Source of the DNA: Loripinus fragilis
Taxonomy: Eukaryota; Mollusca; Bivalvia; Lucinida; Lucinidae
Direction: 5' to 3'
NCBI GenBank assembly: GCA_964019695.1
Contig: OZ026515.1
Span: 129,664,849 to 129,728,848 of the forward strand
DNA: 64,000 nucleotides
In this document: positions 9,889-21,050 of the stretch, piece after piece
Position numbering within the stretch: the stretch's first letter is position 1
How the letters are laid out: every line of letters starts with the position of its first letter
Position numbers and translations under genes: made by a program
The notes under the pieces: model-generated
What the model was told of the DNA's origin: nothing
The model's input: only the letters and a program-made list of their open reading frames with translations
Database searches by the model: none

Positions 9889-10930
9889 AAAAGATCTGTA
9901 GACTTGGCCCTTGGGTATATTTTGTGGGATGGGGGGAGTTAGGGATGAATTGAACATTTGGGTAAGGACTGTATTTTAGAATACCTTCACACAGTGGCAA
10001 ATCGAAGACACAACTGAAATGGTTTTATGACAAAAATAGAGACTTTTAGTTTATGACATTGGAAGAACTTATAGCGTGAGAAAAAGCATGCTTTATCTAT
10101 TTGCTTGTAACATAAAACCTTTGTCCAAATTATTAAAAAATAACACTATAGTTTGTCTTTCAATTTTTCTTCTGCAAATTCGCGTGGTTAAGAAGGAATA
10201 ATTTTTTGAGACCATGTAACGGTTTTCATGACGAGTTTTATATATTGATACTGTTTTATGACAAATATTTAAAGTTTTCAGATGAGATGGATGAGAGATG
10301 TCCAGTATTTTCAATGAAACAGACATTTCATTGAATGTTTCAATCTGCGAGAATGAGGGGGGACCCAGTGAGAACATTGTTCAACCGGACTTTCCTGTGC
10401 AGGGACGTCGGGTTCTTCCCATTCATTCAACCAAGAGATTAATATAAGCGGTATTTTTACTTTGTTTTATAATGTCATTATTGTCAATTGCAAGTCGTGC
10501 CTAACAATGTCCGGTCATTTGGAATTATACCCGACAAAAAAGAAACGCAACACATAAAACTAATCAACTCTCAGGAAGATCATAAGTTATAGGCCAGGTT
10601 CGTTTATATCGGTGCAAAGGGGTAAAACAAGTGTTCAAGAAAATTAGGCCATAAACTTAGTGGGGGTCAAAAGTCACATAAAATAAGTGCTTTTATAATA
10701 CTCTTTGCTGGCTAAGTTCAAGCAATGGAATCCTCTCAGTAGACCAAATGGTACTCAAGCACTTATTCTTAGTAAAATCTCTTCAATTTCATCATACGCG
10801 ATTATTTAACTCTTGATAGTCCCTGTTGTATGACTACCCTTTTAGTAACAATTTCATAGTGGAGATAAACCTAACAAATCATGAAATTTTAAAAGATTAC
10901 AACGCTGTTGTAATCAATTTAACCGCCATG
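9889..10930. other. No recognised gene or repeat
   Basis: Unique-looking AT-rich sequence. At about 10526-10555 ATACCCGACAAAAAAGAAAC matches, inverted, a segment near 20134-20162 (TTTCTTTTTTTGTTGGGTAT), perhaps one end of another transposon. Confidence 0.4.
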
Positions 10931-11165
10931 GTTTATAAAACTTTTTTCATGCTCAACTCAGCTAAGCACATAATTTATCCTGTTCATAGATGTTAAAATG
11001 GCAACAATTGTTTGCATTTTAACATTAATGAGCATGATAAATACCACATCTGAGAGACTTAAAGAAAGAAATTTCTTCACTTTTCGGTAGTTGATTTTTA
11101 AGAGCAGTTGAAATTCCGTGCTCAGTTGAGTTGAGCATGGAAAAAGATTTATAACCTCAGGGCCT
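10931..11165. mobile_element. MITE, family A, solo copy 1
   Basis: TTATAAAACTTTTTTCATGC, then TCAACTCAGCTAAGCAC at the left, and GTGCTCAGTTGAGTTGAGCA then TTATAACCTCAGGGCC at the right. The central hairpin is ATGTTAAAATGGCAACAATT followed by its inverse. The same element is built into every unit of the tandem array. Confidence 0.8.
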
Positions 11166-12244
11166 CGTTGATGAAATTGTTCTCTGAAATGGCAAAGAGC
11201 ATAAATAAACATAATCAATTTCTCAGATAAATAAATGACATTGTTTTCGTACTTTGTATAAATAGAGGATCTTACATGAGTGCTCATGTTTTATTGATTT
11301 TTTTAAACGAATTGGGGAAAAGAGAGATAAAATGCTAGGCTTGCCGAGCATTTTATCTTTTTTTTTGCAATGATTTCAATTAGATAATACAAGAGCATGA
11401 ATGTTAGATTCTATTTATCAAATGACGTTAAGAATACTTTGAAATCTACCTCTGGGGTAAAAAGGATATGATTTTGTCATTATGTACGCAGCGTTGTTAT
11501 GGACGTCCTAATCTTTCCTATAAATCTGCAATTTTATTGCATGGTGTTATTTCACTCCCAGACTCGACGTCATATGATAAGTAATTGTAAAGTGTACTCG
11601 AAATCAATGTAGACAGTATCATTGAATAAACACCTCTATAACCTGTTTACTGATTGCATTGGTGTTTTTGTACATGTGGGCACAAATACTCATTTAAGAC
11701 ACACTTCAGAGTTAGGGAGATTTGATTAGAAATAAGTATTTTTTTCACATTTAATGGAGAATTTCATGGGAAAATTTTCCTGTTGCATTTCTTTTTTGTC
11801 AGGTATACATGTAGTTATCATTCCACAAACATAGAAATTTGAGGATTGTAACAAGCAAAGAAACTCGAACAGACAAGGATTTTTGTATACGTATGCAACA
11901 TAACGTCAAAAAAGATGCTATAATGTGAGTATACCCCTTAAGATCCACACATCAGTCGAAAACTTGGAATCTTCGTCGCCCATTAGTGTTTTTGGTATAA
12001 CCATTATGTCTTAGAGTCTAAAAGTATTAAAACCTTGTCTAAAAACAAAAGAAAAGATTTCGTCAGAAAACATGAACACTTTTTAAATCGTCATATAGAC
12101 CCCAGCTACTTCAGTATAAAATCGACACATTTCAATAGAAAATCTGCAATGAATATGTTAGTAACTGTAATTGTAACTTAAACAAGTTATATGGGTGTTT
12201 ATTGTTCAAAACAAAATTCGACCGACAGAACTGTGTATCAACCA
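11166..12244. other. No recognised gene or repeat
   Basis: Unique-looking sequence without convincing open frames or splice-flanked exons. Confidence 0.4.
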
Positions 12245-12432
12245 TAGGTCCAGATAAGGACATTTTATTTGCGTAAAATTTTAATTATTTTCTTACCCAT
12301 TAATTTAAACAAGTGTTTTGGGTGCTCAAAAGAACCGTCTCATTGAGACGGTTCTTTTGAGTACCCACAACATATGTTTTGGATGAGAAATAAAGAAACT
12401 AATTTTCCAATACGCACTCTTATCTGGAGGCC
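12245..12432. mobile_element. Palindromic MITE, family B, copy 3 (best preserved)
   Basis: The ends AGGTCCAGATAAGGAC and CTTATCTGGAGGCCT are inverted. The centre (12325-12361) is a perfect 18-bp inverted repeat, CTCAAAAGAACCGTCTCA and its complement, with one base between. A fragment of the family lies at 14107-14180. Confidence 0.8.
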
Positions 12433-12727
12433 TGTCAACCATCTGTTGTTTTTCTTCAGCATTATTAGTTTCTTCTAATTTTGTCATCTAAACAGTCTCT
12501 TTTTTCGTCATAAAGCCATTTCTGTTGTATCTTCGATCACCACAGTGTTTCATATCATTATATTATTATTGGCATTCTCATCATCATTGAGATAGAACTA
12601 TTCCATTGTAATATCAATAGTCATCAATATTTATAGACTTGAGTGTTACTGGGTGAAAGTTGTGGTGTATGTCCTAATACAGATAGCAAAGACCCTGATC
12701 AGCCTGGCTTTAGATGTCAATCAGCAA

Positions 12728-12934
12728 GTGTAAATGTTCTAAAATTTTGAACACTTTTCTCTTTCTGTTCTCAAATTAAAATGTTCTTTTTTTAGGGCTG
12801 GAATTCACAAATTTCTTGTCAGAGTAGCAAATAGGGAAGACCCTGATCAGACTGCTTCGATATGGGTCTGCCCTGTTTGTCTGGGCCTTTTTGGCAGGCA
12901 ATTAGTGTTCAAAATTTTAGAACATCAACCATAT
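12728..12934. mobile_element. Palindromic MITE, family P2, copy 3
   Basis: TGTAAATGTTCTAAAATTTT at the left and AAAATTTTAGAACATCAACC at the right. The inside has AGAGTAGCAAATAGGGAAGA. Confidence 0.75.
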
Positions 12935-13054
12935 TGAGATATAATTATATACATGTAGGTGTGTTTTTTCAATGGAGATCCCTATACCCATTTTAGCCTG
13001 ATAGTCAAGTAAAGTAACTTATTGCATTTGCTGGTTTCTTCCACAGTGAAAATT

Positions 13055-13275
13055 GCACAAAAAGTTTGAACCCAGATCAGACTGCTCCATATGTAGCAGT
13101 CTGATCAGGGTCCAAACTGTTTGCATACAAGTTGAAGATCACCTGTGGTGTAATCAAAGTTATCCATAAAACAGTATTACCGCTAGAAAATGTTAGATTG
13201 TCTTCTGGTAGTAAAAAAGTTAACCCTTGTTCAGTAGCAGTCTGATCTGGGTCTGCACTGTTTGGCAAGTATATT
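13055..13275. repeat. Two hairpins of the GACCCAGATCAGACTGC type
   Basis: TTGAACCCAGATCAGACTGC pairs with GCAGTCTGATCAGGGTCCAA around a short loop. A second single arm (AGCAGTCTGATCTGGGTCTG) follows at about 13227. Relatives of families P1 and P2, without clear termini. Confidence 0.6.
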
Positions 13276-13515
13276 AAAGCATTTAATGAACCATTTATAG
13301 AATTCTGCATTTTCTTAATTAGATTATTTTTGTCTTAAAAATGCTTATTCTGATAATGAATTCTTCACAAAATTGAATATGGGAGAATCTACATCAGAAA
13401 ATGGGGATGAAGCGGCATATACAGTTACATGATGTGCAATCACCAAAGTGGAACCTATGCAAAACATTAAGCTGAAAGTTACTGGTATTTTGAAGGCAAG
13501 CTTCAAATCTGGCAC

Positions 13516-13708
13516 TTAAACTTTTTGCCTGATAATTTTTGCAAACAGTTTGGACCCAGATCAGGCCTGACAAAATGTCAGACCTGATCTGGATCCAAAC
13601 TGCATGACACTCTGATAGTATTTCGAAAGATTTTTTTTAAAAAAGTTGATTTTATAAAAAATCAGCTGACAACAAAAAAGTAAGCAAAATTACCCAGCAG
13701 GCATATAC
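13516..13708. mobile_element. Family P1 MITE, copy e
   Basis: TTAA at 13516, AAACAGTTTGGACCCAGATC, ACAAAATGTCAG, then CTGATCTGGATCCAAACTG, a near-perfect palindrome of about 60 bp. Then GACACTCTGATAGTATTTC and TACCCAGCAGGCATA. Confidence 0.7.
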
Positions 13709-13712
13709 ACTG

Positions 13713-13873
13713 TACAGTAAAACCTGTGTAAATTGGTTTTCAAGACCAATTATCGCCTAATGCAGGGGAGCATTCTGCAATACTTTTGACCTTCATTATT
13801 AAAGCTACTATTTATTATTAAGATCTTTGTTTTGTCTATTTTTGAGCGGCCATTTTACACAGGTTTTACTGTA
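13713..13873. mobile_element. TA-flanked MITE, family T, copy 4 (perfect TIRs)
   Basis: The 18-bp ends CAGTAAAACCTGTGTAAA and TTTACACAGGTTTTACTG are exact complements, each with TA outside. Shorter than the other copies because the inner hairpin has lost one arm. Confidence 0.85.
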
Positions 13874-14189
13874 CATGTTAATAGCTGAACTATATCTCAT
13901 CAGATCAACAAAAATCTGAGTTTTATTATCTTATTACAGCCAGGTTAAAATCTAGAATTTCTAAACTTTTACAAGTAATTAATAATTTCATTTGACAAGT
14001 TGATAGATAGTAGTCCATTTAACTATTGAGTACCAGTAAACAACCCCATAGTGACCTGGAGTTCATGACCTTAGAAGTTGTCATTCTGAATATTTTTATG
14101 TACCACCAGGCCTTCAGTTAAGAGTGTGTATCAAAAAAATAATTTTCTTATTTCTCAACCAAAACATATGTTGTGGGTACAGGATACTT

Positions 14190-14420
14190 TATCAATTTTG
14201 TCATTATAATACCCTTGTGTACCAATGGATTCTTCCTTCTTGTTTTAAATAATACACTTGGAATGGTTCATTGTATAAATTGAGGGATCACAAGTTATAA
14301 TTTCCCAAAAAATATTGTATATTGATTTTGTCTTGGCACACATTGCAGATCCTGATGAAATGCTGCAACATGCAGCATTTCATCTGGGCCTTCACTGTTT
14401 TCCAAAGTGCCTGTTTAGGA
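14190..14420. repeat. Dispersed P3-type repeat with an empty MITE site
   Basis: Matches 5090-5207 plus 5388-5500 (ATGGATTCTTCC, ATTGAGGGATCACAAGTTAT, TTTTGTCTTGGCACACATTG, ATGAAATGCTGCAACATGCA) but lacks the 180-bp MITE present there. Confidence 0.75.
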
Positions 14421-15292
14421 ATTTCTGGTCCTCAAAGGGTTTTTGCCTTTCTGCTCAGATTTAATGATGCCAGCTTCTACTCAATTTTGCCATCAAAAGT
14501 GAAAATAAGCCTCTTTTGTTTAAATGGACAACCATCTACAAAGAATATACACATTATTAGAATATTATGTTTTTAAAAAGAAAATACTCATTTCAAAATA
14601 GTTCATTCAATCTTAAAATGATTGTTTACAAGGGTAAAATTTTCAGGATAATTCTAGCCTCTAGGGTGAGGAGTAACATCTTTTTTGTGTGTGTTGATAC
14701 ATTGCAGACTTTTGCTTAAATTGCAGATAGAATTCACAAAGAATAAGTGTCAGAGTACCATGCGGTCACCAGCAAGTTCACTTCCATTCTGATTGTGTTT
14801 TATTTTTGCGGTCATAAAAAGTCAAAAATTTTATGTGTCTTTTACAAAATGACTTGCATATGGTTTATGTCCAGTTTTCGTAACATATTTTAGATCGCTG
14901 ATTTCAAAAGATGTGCAATGCAACAGTATTGACATGCCTTTGAACTGATGTAAACAAAAAATAGTCCCATCACTTGAGGTCTTTCTGATAGTCGATAGCA
15001 ATTTATGGCATATTATGTATTTATTGGTGAAAAAGTTTCTGTGAAAAAGTAAATTGATTAAAAAAAGTTTTGTAATGTATCAAACAAGGTTTCAGTTTGA
15101 AGGCATGAGTCTGACCCCTTGGTTTGGTTTAGGGGGTTGGGCAGAGGTGAAAAATCAATTTTGAGTTTAACATCTAGTTCTTTAAATAAAAAATGGAGTT
15201 TTCTTTTGAATAATATAGCTTATTTGTAGAACTAGAAGATTGTAAAAGCTAGCGAGAGCTGGGATAAGCCAAAGCATTTATATTGTTTTTGA
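14421..15292. other. No gene; one dispersed fragment
   Basis: A short segment near 14780-14810 (TTCTGATTGTGTTTTATTTT) recurs at about 18870. Otherwise unique-looking and non-coding. Confidence 0.4.
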
Positions 15293-15483
15293 GGTACGGT
15301 AAAATGTTCTTAATGTTTGAATGCTTTTCTCTTTCTTTTCTCAGAACAAACATAGCTTTTCAGAGTTGGAACTCACAGAATGCTTGTCAGAATAGCAAGC
15401 AGGGAAGACCCTAGATCAGACTGCTTCTATAGAAACATATTGACCAGGGTGTTTGCTGTTTGTAATGGGCCTTTTTGGTTGTT

Positions 15484-16495
15484 AAACTCTAGTTTTTATG
15501 TTTTTCACATTGATTATAGGTGATGATTTTTTTATTACTAATTTTAGCAAACTGTGTTCGTCATGAAAGTTGTAGAGAAAAATTAGCGCCAATTTCTCCA
15601 AATGGTTCCATAATCCAAGATGCTGCAGTTAACCCTGCGCATAGATGCACTCTTTGAGATTTTTAATCTAAGCTCAAATAAACTAAGATAAATATGTCAG
15701 TCAAAAAAGTACATTGAGCTGCCCTAATTCACTAACTAAGGCTTAAATGAAATACATGTGTGGTTCCTGTTGCCTACCTACCCTATTTTTTCTAACCCTA
15801 CCCTAAACATAAAAATGGTCTTTGGAGAAAAAATACCTAAAATGGGCACTTTTCAGATTTTGTCACTATTTTCTTTGTTAAATGTTATAACAAAATTTAA
15901 TAATTTCCCTACCTACCTACCCTAAATTTTGTTGGTATGCAACAGGAACCACACATATATTTCATTTAGGCCTAAAGCAATGGATGGTTTGTTTAAATAT
16001 ATTGGAAATCGCACTTGGTTCGCTCATGCGTTGAGCAACTGGGGTCATCTCGAAACCGCCCGTTTTGGAGCAAGTGCATAAGAGAAAAATAGCATGTCAT
16101 GCGTAATCACAGCTTCTGCTTTTACAAATGATCACGCTCAAATTAGATTCTGTACTTCATGGGTTTGCAAACAGCAGGATTATGCTATGCTCAGCCACTG
16201 AATAATGGTATATTCACCGCTTGTGAATATTCTTTTGAGGTGAACCCTTTCTGTCATGTCTCAACTAAATTTACCTGTCAATAAAAGACTTTGAAATTTT
16301 GGCTAAATTCTGTTTATGGCAAATTCTTCATCTATGTACACAAAAATCTGTTTGCGCCACAAACTTCTAACATTTTGGAAAAATTGGCGCTAATTTTCCT
16401 GTACAACTTTCATCACGATCACATTTTGCTAACATTGAAAATATAAAAAAATCATCGCCGAAAATCAATGTGAAAAAACCTAAAAAACTAGAGTT
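15484..16495. mobile_element. Element with ~120-bp inverted ends
   Basis: About 120 bp at the left (AAACTCTAGTTTTTATGTTT, TTTTTCACATTGATTATAGG, AAATTAGCGCCAATTTCTCC) recurs inverted at the right (GGAAAAATTGGCGCTAATTT, AAAATCAATGTGAAAAAACC, ACTAGAGTTT). The interior has no transposase I can recognise and carries a nested MITE at 15737-15977. Confidence 0.75.
15737..15977. mobile_element. Nested MITE with 38-bp TIRs
   Basis: AATGAAATACATGTGTGGTT + CCTGTTGC at the left and GCAACAGG + AACCACACATATATTTCATT at the right. The arms continue into CTACCTACC-rich segments. Lies inside the long-TIR element. Confidence 0.8.
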
Positions 16496-16527
16496 TAGCT
16501 AGTGTTTGAAATTTTGGAAATATACCA

Positions 16528-17160
16528 TACTGCTAGTCACAATAAAACCAGTGAGTACTGTTGTAGGATTTCTTGTATTGTCTTTTATTTTTTGAAAAAG
16601 TTCAGAATGTTGAAAAAAAGTGAAGCGCAAACTAGTTATTAGGTTGAATTAAGTATGTATATTTGTTTGTACTTGAATTTCGTAGTTGAGAAAGGGCAGC
16701 AGAGAGAAATTGTCTCAACTATTTTCTTATTTCCATTTCATGTCTCTAGATATCCTATTCTAAATACTCGAGCAGATTGGTCTGCTAAAGGAGCATAGAC
16801 CCAAGCAGCTTACTCTTAATTCCCAGTCTGATCAGGGTTTACACTGTTTACAATTCAATTATTATGTCAGATTGTCACTCACATGAACTTCCTCAAAATC
16901 TCAGATGCATGTTAGAAATTAAGATGTTAGAATATTTAGGGTAAATACGGGGAGATAAATTTTTACATAAAACTCGGTTAATTTCGTATCTCTCAACAAA
17001 CATGTATGTTGTTGGTACTGTACTCAAAAGATGGGGTGTATTTTTTGAGTGCATACAATACATGACCCAGTTCACAAGATTTTGGTACTTACAGCATACA
17101 TTAGCAAAGAAGGCTTGTCTGAGCCTTCACAGTCTTGCTATGCCATTCACTGCCAGCATA
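16528..17160. other. No gene; degenerate MITE pieces
   Basis: A P3-like hairpin remnant (GGAGCATAGACCCAAGCAGC ... GGGTTTACACTGTTTAC) at about 16790-16852 and a worn family-B remnant around 16965-17070. Confidence 0.4.
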
Positions 17161-17345
17161 CACAAAGTAGAGTGCTTGACTTGAGACCGAGGGGATGCTG
17201 GTTTGAGCCTCACAGGGCATCTCTGTGTTATGATCTTGAGCAAGACACATTAATTCTTGCTTAGTACTGGTTCAACCCAGGAAGACCCGTCCCTTTTTAT
17301 CTGAAAGATTGTTGATGGGGCTTAAAAAATCTAATGAAACAAACT
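17161..17345 (+). mobile_element. tRNA-derived SINE, copy 4
   Basis: Starts inside the A-box region (GTAGAGTGCTTGAC), B-box-like GGTTTGAGCC, TTGAGCAAGACACATTAATT, GGTTCAACCCAGGAAGACCC, tail AATCTAATGAAAC. Slightly 5' truncated. Confidence 0.75.
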
Positions 17346-17541
17346 ATTGATAATTTGAAATACACCTGCCTGTCCAGAGGACTTTGAACTTCGGAGATTC
17401 GACTGTAGATAAAGGCTCAGGCCAAACATTTAGGCCTCTAGCCCCACTAGATAGCTGTGCATGCGTATTAGAAGAATGAACTTACAACTATGTGATAAGT
17501 ACCAAAATCTCATGAACCTGACCTGTATGTTTTGTTGGTGA

Positions 17542-17917
17542 TTAACTCTTTGCTTGCTGGTGGTGACTTTTGTAATCTGCTGATAAAGCAAACAGTTTGG
17601 ACCCAGATCAGGACCGACATAACGTTGGTCCTGATCTGGATCAAAATAGTTTGACACTGTGAAAGTGTTCCTAAAAGAATCTTTTTGCAAAAGTTAGTTC
17701 CTTTTGACACTCTGAAAGTGTTTCGGAAAGAATCATAAGCATAAGTTAGTTCCGTTTGACACTTTGAAAGAGTTTTGGAAAGAATCTTTTGCAAATGTTA
17801 GTTCCGTTTCACACTCTGAAAGTGTTCCTGAAAGAATCTTTTGCAAAAGTTAGTTTTGAAGAAAAGTCAGTATACGACAACAAAACATGAAAAAATTCCC
17901 AGCATGCAAAGAGTTAA
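17542..17917. mobile_element. TTAA-ended MITE, family P1, copy f, with inner tandem repeat
   Basis: Best-preserved ends of the family: TTAACTCTTTGCTTGCTGG and CCAGCATGCAAAGAGTTAA, a 19-bp TIR with one mismatch that includes the TTAA. A 52-bp segment (TTTGACACTCTGAAAGTGTT, AAAGAATCTTTTGCAAAAG) is repeated four times at 17650-17859, making this copy the longest. Confidence 0.85.
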
Positions 17918-18226
17918 GAGAGATTGATCACACAAGTTTCCTCTTTTATCTGGAGTTATGATGTTGGTGAAAAAAAATTATATCATTATTCTCTGCAAGA
18001 TGTAAATATTTTTAAGAGTCATATACCGAGAGGTGTATATATTTTAACATTTGGAGAGGGAAAGATATTCAATTGACCCTATTGCTGGCAGAATAGCTAG
18101 AACTTCAGTTTTGTCCATTCCCACTGCTATAGGATTAAACAATGAGCAAAATATATTTAGGATCAGTCAAAGAAATTTGGGGTGGAACAATTTTAAAAAA
18201 AATTAATAGCTGTGAATCTAATCCAT

Positions 18227-18442
18227 TTAACACTGTATGCCGTGTAATTTGGAATGTTTTTGTCATTTGCTGATTTTTTTTGTATTTAACATTTAAAAAA
18301 AAAAATCTTTCCGGGATACCATCAGTGTCAAACAGTTTGGATCCAGATTAGGCCTGACTTTTTTCGAGCCTGATCTAGGTCCAAACTGTTTGCTTAGGTT
18401 ATCAGCAGATGAAAATGTGGTCACTAGTATGCAAAGAGTTAA
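18227..18442. mobile_element. TTAA-ended MITE, family P1, copy g (inverted)
   Basis: TTAACACTGTATGCC at the left and AGTATGCAAAGAGTTAA at the right. The palindrome is GTTTGGATCCAGATTAGGCC / GCCTGATCTAGGTCCAAAC. Confidence 0.75.
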
Positions 18443-19479
18443 AGAAGCTGAATAAACCTTTAGAACTAAGATATATGTATATCTGCTTTTAAAACAGTAG
18501 ATCAGGATCAACTGGTTCCTGATAGAGCTGCTGGCTGGTATCCGGCTAAAGGTACTAGTTGGCATGTGTGTGCAGCAAAGATTTAATCAGTCTGAGCATC
18601 CGCACAGTATGATCAGTATAAATTTATGTCTGAACAAATGTTAGACCCTGGGCCACCCATATAGCACCCATTGAAGACTCTGATCAGCCTGTGCATCTCC
18701 ACGTCTTCGATGGGAGCACATGCCAACCTGTACCTTTGCTGGATTCTGGCTTATATGGTTTCTGCTGGAGCCCAGCATTTATGAGTGTGACAGACAGGGA
18801 TACAGCAACAACAAACAGCAAGAATCTTAGCAGTTTGTTGAGAGTTGTCACAGCATGTTCACTTGATTTTCTGATTGTGTTTTATTTTTGCCGACAGCAA
18901 CTATTCTGATCAGCCTGTGTGCATATGTGCAGATTGATCCACAGGGGCTTGGAGTTGTGATTTTTTTGAGTGATTTTAGTCTTAGGGAAGCGTGATACGT
19001 GCATCGAAACAACAAAAATCTGATGATTTAAGAATATGACAAAATTCATGTTTAAACTGAGCTTAAGAAAATGTTTTTTCTTTGATCCAGTTTGGTTCAA
19101 TTTTTCATATTTTTTTTTACTGGGCTGTTATTTTCATACAATTTTGGGATGGAATTTAAAAGAAGGTCCCTAAGCATCAGACAAAATACCAATAATGAAT
19201 ATTGATAAATTCAAACACCTGGGGATTGATCAGAGTGTCGCTGCACCCACATTAAACAACATGTAGAATCTGTACTTCTTAATTTCCTAAACATACACAT
19301 GATGCTGAAACAGGTAGATAGGTATTTTTGTTTTATATAGATGTTTATTTGAAATAGTTGTCAAAGTAAAGATACAAAACGAGTAAAGATACAAAATATA
19401 AAATGTGCTGACTGACTGGAGAGGTATTAAAGATATATGATAAATTTTGATAGATGTCTTCGTGTCTTTTATTTACACG
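18443..19479. other. No gene recognised
   Basis: Unique-looking sequence with scattered GATCAGCCTGTG fragments (about 18680 and 18910). No convincing exon. Confidence 0.4.
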
Positions 19480-19707
19480 AGTAAACCTGTCTTCTGGGTT
19501 TCCGACAAAATTAGACTCAAACCAGTCTTCTCAGCTACAGAGACTAGCTAGAAAATTGAAAATTTGCTTGTAGCAAGTTTAGATATACTTTCCAATAAGC
19601 TAATACCATAGGTGCCGATCAGACTGCACATCTGTGCAGGCTGGTCTGCACCTTTATTGTTCGCAAACTACAAATAAAGGTTATCTAGCTTTGAGGCCCA
19701 AATGTAG
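19480..19707. mobile_element. MITE, family S, copy 3 (inverted)
   Basis: Reverse complement of the 8784-9029 element: AAACCTGTCTTCTGGGTTTC, CTCAGCTACAGAGACTAGCT, GATCAGACTGCACATCTGTG, ending TTTGAGGCCCA. Confidence 0.7.
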
Positions 19708-19734
19708 GATTAGATGATCATAGGTCAGAGCATC

Positions 19735-20075
19735 AAAGTTTCTAAGCGTATATGTGTGAATATTTTCTTATCCATCAGTTTACACATATGTTTTGGGTGC
19801 TCAAAAGAACCGTCTCATTGTTTTGGGTGAGAAATAAGAAAGTTATTTTTTCAGCTCATTCCTTGCTAGCGGCAACTTTTGCAGTCTGCTGATGATCTTT
19901 ACAAACAGTTTGGACCCAGATCAGGACCGACAGAATAATGGTCCTGATGTGGATCCAAACTATTTGTATTCGCTTAATACATTTCAAAAGTATTGCAGAG
20001 TGCTCCAACAGGGAGCGTTCTGCAATACTTTCGACCTGCATTAAGCTACCATCTGTCTAAGATCTATTACTGACA
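19735..20075. mobile_element. Cluster of MITE fragments (families B, P1, T)
   Basis: 19735-19857 has the left half of family B (GGTGCTCAAAAGAACCGTCT) without the second arm. 19858-19968 has family P1 (CCTTGCTAGCGGCAACTTTT, TTTGGACCCAGATCAGGACC). 19972-20075 has the hairpin of family T (AAAGTATTGCAGAGTGCTCC and inverse). No outer boundary is intact. Confidence 0.6.
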
Positions 20076-20302
20076 TGCTTTTGTACTTGTGAAAACGAAT
20101 TTGCCCAACCACTCATGGTCTGGTTGATACGTTTTACTGCGTTTCTTTTTTTGTTGGGTATAATACTACAACTCTTATAAATGGCCTTCCCATATACATC
20201 TACAATGTATGTGGTCTTACAGTGTCATGAAGTCTCTGTCACTTGTGCATACACAACAGTTTACACTCATCTACCAAGAAGATCATGTGCATACCCGTTG
20301 AT

Positions 20303-20604
20303 TTACGAGCTGGTGGTTTCTGGATCCCGTCTTACTTGATAATTTGGCGACATAGGATGCTCTCCCGGGCCCAGGGGAAATGTGTGTCTACCTCCGCGGT
20401 CACGATTACGCCCACGGCCCCTATTTGGATTGGTCCCTGCAGGGCGGCGCCCTGGTCGCCTGTTGCCGGAGCCTGATGACCGTGTAACCTCCTCCACTCT
20501 GTACTGTAGACTCTGTAGATAGGTTGGTTCTGGTTTGGCATGCAAGGTTATTTGAACACCTCGTCTGGATCTAGTTGAACGAGAACACGACCAGCTCCTC
20601 CCTC
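20303..20604 (-). CDS. Terminal exon, Arg/Gly-rich C-terminus, gene of unknown function
   Basis: Read on the - strand, AG at 20606-20605 can serve as 3' splice site. Two bases finish a codon, then 99 codons and TAA (20305-20303). The peptide includes GVQITLHAKPEPTYLQSLQY, then RVEEVTRSSGSGNRRPGRRP, then an Arg/Gly/Asn stretch (PNRGRGRNRDRGGRHTFPLG). The incoming phase fits exactly the outgoing phase of the exon at 24962-25212, 4.36 kb upstream on this strand. The exon is much more GC-rich than its surroundings, and the frame is open throughout. RGG-like tails often bind RNA, but no domain is recognised. Odd: the polypyrimidine tract is poor, because a SINE ends about 5 bp upstream of the AG. 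Confidence 0.5.
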
Positions 20605-20610
20605 CTGAAA

Positions 20611-20808
20611 TGATTTTTTTTGATTTGATTATGTCCCATCAACAATCTTCAGTTGAACAGGGACGGGTCTTCCTGGGTTGAACCAGTACTAAGCTAGGAT
20701 AAATGTGTCTTGCTCAAGAACCACAGCGCAGTGTCGCCGGTAAGGCTCGAACCGGCGGCCCCTCCGTCTCGAGCCAAGCACTCTACCACTGAGCCACTGC
20801 GGTCCCCT
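20611..20808 (-). mobile_element. tRNA-derived SINE, copy 5 (canonical boxes)
   Basis: On the - strand: CAGTGGCTCAGTGGTAGAGT (A box), CCGGTTCGAGCCTTACCGG (exact B box GGTTCGAGCC), TTGAGCAAGACACATTTATC, GGTTCAACCCAGGAAGACCC, then an ATCAAAAAAAATCA tail. The best tRNA match of the five copies, so probably the youngest. Confidence 0.85.
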
Positions 20809-20821
20809 CCTGAAACGACAA

Positions 20822-20915
20822 ACCCAGCTAGGGTACTGCGTAGTGCCACCATCGGTCCACCAGCGAAACGCCATTCAAATGGCGTTTCGCTGGCCGACCG
20901 ATGGTGGCCCTCTTT
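20822..20915. mobile_element. GC-rich palindromic MITE, family C, copy 1
   Basis: A hairpin of about 35 bp per arm: GCCACCATCGGTCCACCAGC + GAAACGCCATT pairs with AATGGCGTTTC + GCTGGCCGACCGATGGTGGC. The flanking ACCCAGCTAGGGTACTG resembles the CAGTACACAG..CTGGCTGGG tails of other copies. Confidence 0.8.
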
Positions 20916-21050
20916 TAGATGTTTACTGGGAATAGACTGAAATATGGCACATTTAAAGGTGTTTAACCGTTAGAAATGTACAAAAATATGGAACTGGGCA
21001 ATTGTCACGTCTCATATTTTGTACATTTCCTGCGATTTTGGTTTAAACAT

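Larger units (their letters stand above)
15293..16527. mobile_element. Family P2 MITE, copy 4, split by a 1-kb insertion
   Basis: The left part (GTACGGTAAAATGTTCTTAA, CAGAATAGCAAGCAGGGAAG) ends near 15484. The right end (CTAGTGTTTGAAATTTTGG, ATATACCATAC) resumes after 16495. Confidence 0.7.
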
